From positions 1 to 64,000 of the forward strand of contig CAZYJR010000002.1 in assembly GCA_964647905.1 (NCBI GenBank): 64,000 bases of DNA, written 5' to 3'. Numbering within the stretch: the first letter of the stretch is position 1; the number at the start of each line of letters is the position of its first letter. The notes under the pieces were generated by a model that saw nothing but the letters and a program-made list of their open reading frames with translations, did no database searches and was not told where the DNA came from. Position numbers and translations under genes: made by a program. Below are positions 62,083-64,000 of the stretch, piece after piece. The stretch is from CAZYJR01 sp964647905 (lineage in GTDB: Bacteria; Desulfobacterota; DSM-4660; Desulfatiglandales; HGW-15).

Positions 62083-62877
62083 ATGGCTGAAATAGTATCC
62101 ATTTCCAATCAGAAGGGGGGCGTAGGCAAGACGACCTCCGCCCTCAACCTCGCCGCGTCCCTCGCCGCTGCGGAAAAGGCCTGCCTGGTGGTCGACTGCG
62201 ACCCCCAGGGCAACGCGACCACCGGCCTCGGCCTGGACCCCAAGGAGCTTCCGGCCGGGCTCTACGACCTCCTCCTGGCGGCCACCCCTGCCGAGAGGGC
62301 CGTCATCGACACCAATCTCCCCGGTCTTTCCCTTATAGGCGCCGATCCCAACCTCATCGGAGCAGAGGTGGAGATCGCCGGCAGCCCCGACCGCGAGTTC
62401 AGGTTGAGGGCCGCCCTACTGCCGCTCAAAGAGCGCTTCGATTTCATATTCCTGGACTGCCCCCCCTCGCTCGGATTTCTCACGCTTAACGCGCTAACCG
62501 CAGCCGACTCCCTCCTTGTGCCCCTCCAGTGCGAGTACTACGCCCTGGAGGGGCTGAGCAAGCTTATGGAGACCCTCCATGCGGTCAGGCGAGGCCTCAA
62601 CCCGGCCATAGGCCTCACAGGCATACTCCTTACCATGTACGACGCGCGAAACAACCTCTCCATACAGGTGGAGCAGGAAGTCAGGGATCACTTCAAGGAA
62701 ATGGTCTTTCAGGTGGTCATCCCCAGGAACGTCAGGCTGAGCGAGGCCCCCAGCCACGGGCTGCCGGTCCTCCTCTACGACATCAGGTCCAAGGGGGCCC
62801 AGAGCTACCTCGCCCTGGCCCGCGAGTTCATAAGCCGTGGAGTCCGACCAAATGCCCAAGCGAAAAGCCCTAGGTAA
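62083..62877 (+). CDS. parA: Chromosome partitioning ATPase ParA (Soj)
   Basis: A 264-residue deviant-Walker ATPase. Walker A is NQKGGVGKTT, A' is VVDCDPQGNATTGL and Walker B FIFLDCPPSLGFLTLNA. No N-terminal HTH, as in chromosomal Soj proteins. ATG 62083 has TTGGAG 5 nt upstream; ATG 62074 is an alternative. Overlaps parB by 26 nt. Confidence 0.95.
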   Translation: MAEIVSISNQKGGVGKTTSALNLAASLAAAEKACLVVDCDPQGNATTGLGLDPKELPAGLYDLLLAATPAERAVIDTNLPGLSLIGADPNLIGAEVEIAGSPDREFRLRAALLPLKERFDFIFLDCPPSLGFLTLNALTAADSLLVPLQCEYYALEGLSKLMETLHAVRRGLNPAIGLTGILLTMYDARNNLSIQVEQEVRDHFKEMVFQVVIPRNVRLSEAPSHGLPVLLYDIRSKGAQSYLALAREFISRGVRPNAQAKSPR

Positions 62878-63691
62878 AGGCCTCTCCGCCCTCATCCCCG
62901 AGGCGGGGGGGGCGGATGAAAAGCACCCGGCCTTCTTCCAATGCCCGGTACACGCCATAGAACCCAACCCCAATCAGCCCAGGAGGACCTTCGAGCATTC
63001 GGACTTCCAGGAACTCGTAGACTCGGTCAGGGAAAAGGGGGTCGTGACGCCCCTCCTGGTCAGCAGGACCGAAGGCGGATACCGCCTCATAGCCGGCGAA
63101 AGGCGCTGGAGGGCCGCCCAAAAGGCGGGGCTGCACACCGTACCGGTCGTGGTCCGCGAGGGCTCGGAGGCGGAGGCGCTGGAGCTCGCCCTGATCGAAA
63201 ACATCCATAGGAGGGACCTGAACCCCATCGAAGAGGCTCTGGCCTATCGCCGGTGCATCGAGGAGGCCGGCCTGACCCAGGAGGCCCTGGCCCACCGCCT
63301 GGGACGGGACCGCACCACCATCACCAACATGCTTCGCCTCTTGGCCCTGCCCCGCTCCATCCAGGAAGACCTCCTCGAGGAGCGGCTCACCATGGGACAC
63401 GCGCGGGTATTGGCGGGACTCAAGAGCGCGGAAGACCACACCGCTCTCAGGGACCGAATACTCCGCAAAGGCCTGTCGGTCCGCCAGGCCGAAGCAGAGG
63501 CCCGCAAGCTCTTCCGCAGCGCCGCCTCCACTCCGCATGCCCCGGACCCGCACTTGCAGTCCCTGAGCGAGGACCTCAAGCGCTCCCTGGGGACCAAGGT
63601 GGAGATATCCCGCCGAGGCCGCCGGGGCCGGATAACGATTCACTTCCACTCGGACGAGGAACTGGAACGCCTCCTGGATCGACTGACCTAA
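62852..63691 (+). CDS. parB: Chromosome partitioning protein ParB (Spo0J)
   Basis: A 279-residue ParB CTPase clamp. LGKGLSALIPE at the N-terminus interacts with ParA; the CTP-binding motifs are RLIAGERRWRAAQKAG and ALIENIHRRDLNPIEEALAY; the HTH is TQEALAHRLGRDRTTITNML; a C-terminal dimer domain follows. ATG 62852 gives the canonical start MPKRKALGKGL. Ends overlapping the convergent plsY stop by 4 bp. Confidence 0.95.
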   Translation: MPKRKALGKGLSALIPEAGGADEKHPAFFQCPVHAIEPNPNQPRRTFEHSDFQELVDSVREKGVVTPLLVSRTEGGYRLIAGERRWRAAQKAGLHTVPVVVREGSEAEALELALIENIHRRDLNPIEEALAYRRCIEEAGLTQEALAHRLGRDRTTITNMLRLLALPRSIQEDLLEERLTMGHARVLAGLKSAEDHTALRDRILRKGLSVRQAEAEARKLFRSAASTPHAPDPHLQSLSEDLKRSLGTKVEISRRGRRGRITIHFHSDEELERLLDRLT

Positions 63692-64000
63692 TCCCTCCCC
63701 CCACGGCGGAACCGGGGCTCCTCCCCTCTCACGAGCCTGCCAATGTTTCCGCGGTGCCTGAGGACAACGAGGCCGGCCACTCCCAGCGCCGCAACCACGG
63801 TCCACCAAGCATAGCCCGTGCAAGCCAAAAAAACCGGCATGGAACACGCGGCGACCATGGATCCCAACGACACATACCTCGTCAACCGGGCAGCCGCCAG
63901 GAAGACCAAGACCGCCAGAAGGCTGGCAATGGGTGCGAGCGCTGCGAACATCCCCAGAGCGGTCGCCACGCCCTTGCCCCCATTGAACCGCAGGAATACG
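63688..64000 (-). CDS. plsY: Glycerol-3-phosphate acyltransferase PlsY, partial
   Basis: The C-terminal 103 residues of the membrane acyltransferase that uses acyl-phosphate; the 5' end lies beyond the window. The motif RFNGGKGVATALGMF at the right edge is PlsY-specific and is followed by three hydrophobic helices and the closing LVVLRHRGNIGRLVRGEEPR. Confidence 0.9.
   Translation of the reverse strand, partial: VFLRFNGGKGVATALGMFAALAPIASLLAVLVFLAAARLTRYVSLGSMVAACSMPVFLACTGYAWWTVVAALGVAGLVVLRHRGNIGRLVRGEEPRFRRGGRD

Overview
The window looks like chromosome from an anaerobic, high-GC member of the Desulfobacterota (old Deltaproteobacteria), probably a sulfate reducer or syntroph. This rests on a single-chain pyruvate:ferredoxin oxidoreductase, a HypE hydrogenase-maturation protein, a MucR-type zinc-finger regulator, an ArsS cassette, two genes with in-frame UGA codons where selenocysteine or cysteine is expected, and a variant DnaA. 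No rRNA, tRNA or CRISPR array was seen. Taxonomy is inferred from gene content only.

Left part, about 1-31.4 kb, is accessory-like and scarred. It holds an IHF-like protein, a secreted cyclase-family protein, an IS1595-family element with intact ends but a dead transposase (2165-3221), a class III nucleotide cyclase and a DUF3047 protein. From 5.7 to 16.3 kb lies the wreck of a glucose/pentose-phosphate operon. Glucokinase and 6-phosphogluconate dehydrogenase are intact. Transaldolase-phosphoglucose isomerase, transketolase, 6-phosphogluconolactonase, glucose-6-phosphate dehydrogenase, a GH15 glucoamylase and a HAD phosphatase survive only as pieces, often with their start/stop overlaps kept. 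Intact genes are interleaved: a TVP38 membrane protein, ArsS with its peroxidase-like partner, a glycosidase-DUF547 fusion, a disulfide oxidoreductase and a second DUF547 protein. Then come a GrdB/PrdB-type selenoprotein with a MEDS-domain regulator, AbiEi and Fic remnants, MucR, a B12-binding radical SAM protein, HflK/HflC, a sigma-54 activator, a crotonase, HU, and a VapBC-like toxin-antitoxin pair with a consensus promoter.

Right part, about 31.5-64 kb, is densely packed. It has signal peptidase I, a NUDIX hydrolase, PFOR, SurE and a GAF histidine kinase. An eight-gene minus-strand operon (48752 down to 39663) combines three different ATP-grasp ligases with a complete five-gene oligopeptide-type ABC importer, beside a divergent GNAT acetyltransferase; this is the best candidate for an undescribed pathway. 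A transporter-like/HEAT/cyclic-nucleotide-binding fusion follows, then pstSCAB-phoU with a Pho-box-like leader.

The right end is the replication-origin neighbourhood: dnaA, a 650-bp gene-free gap with DnaA-box-like sites, hypE, a perfect parS, parA, parB and the end of plsY. Start codons were chosen by Shine-Dalgarno position and family length; several are GTG or TTG.
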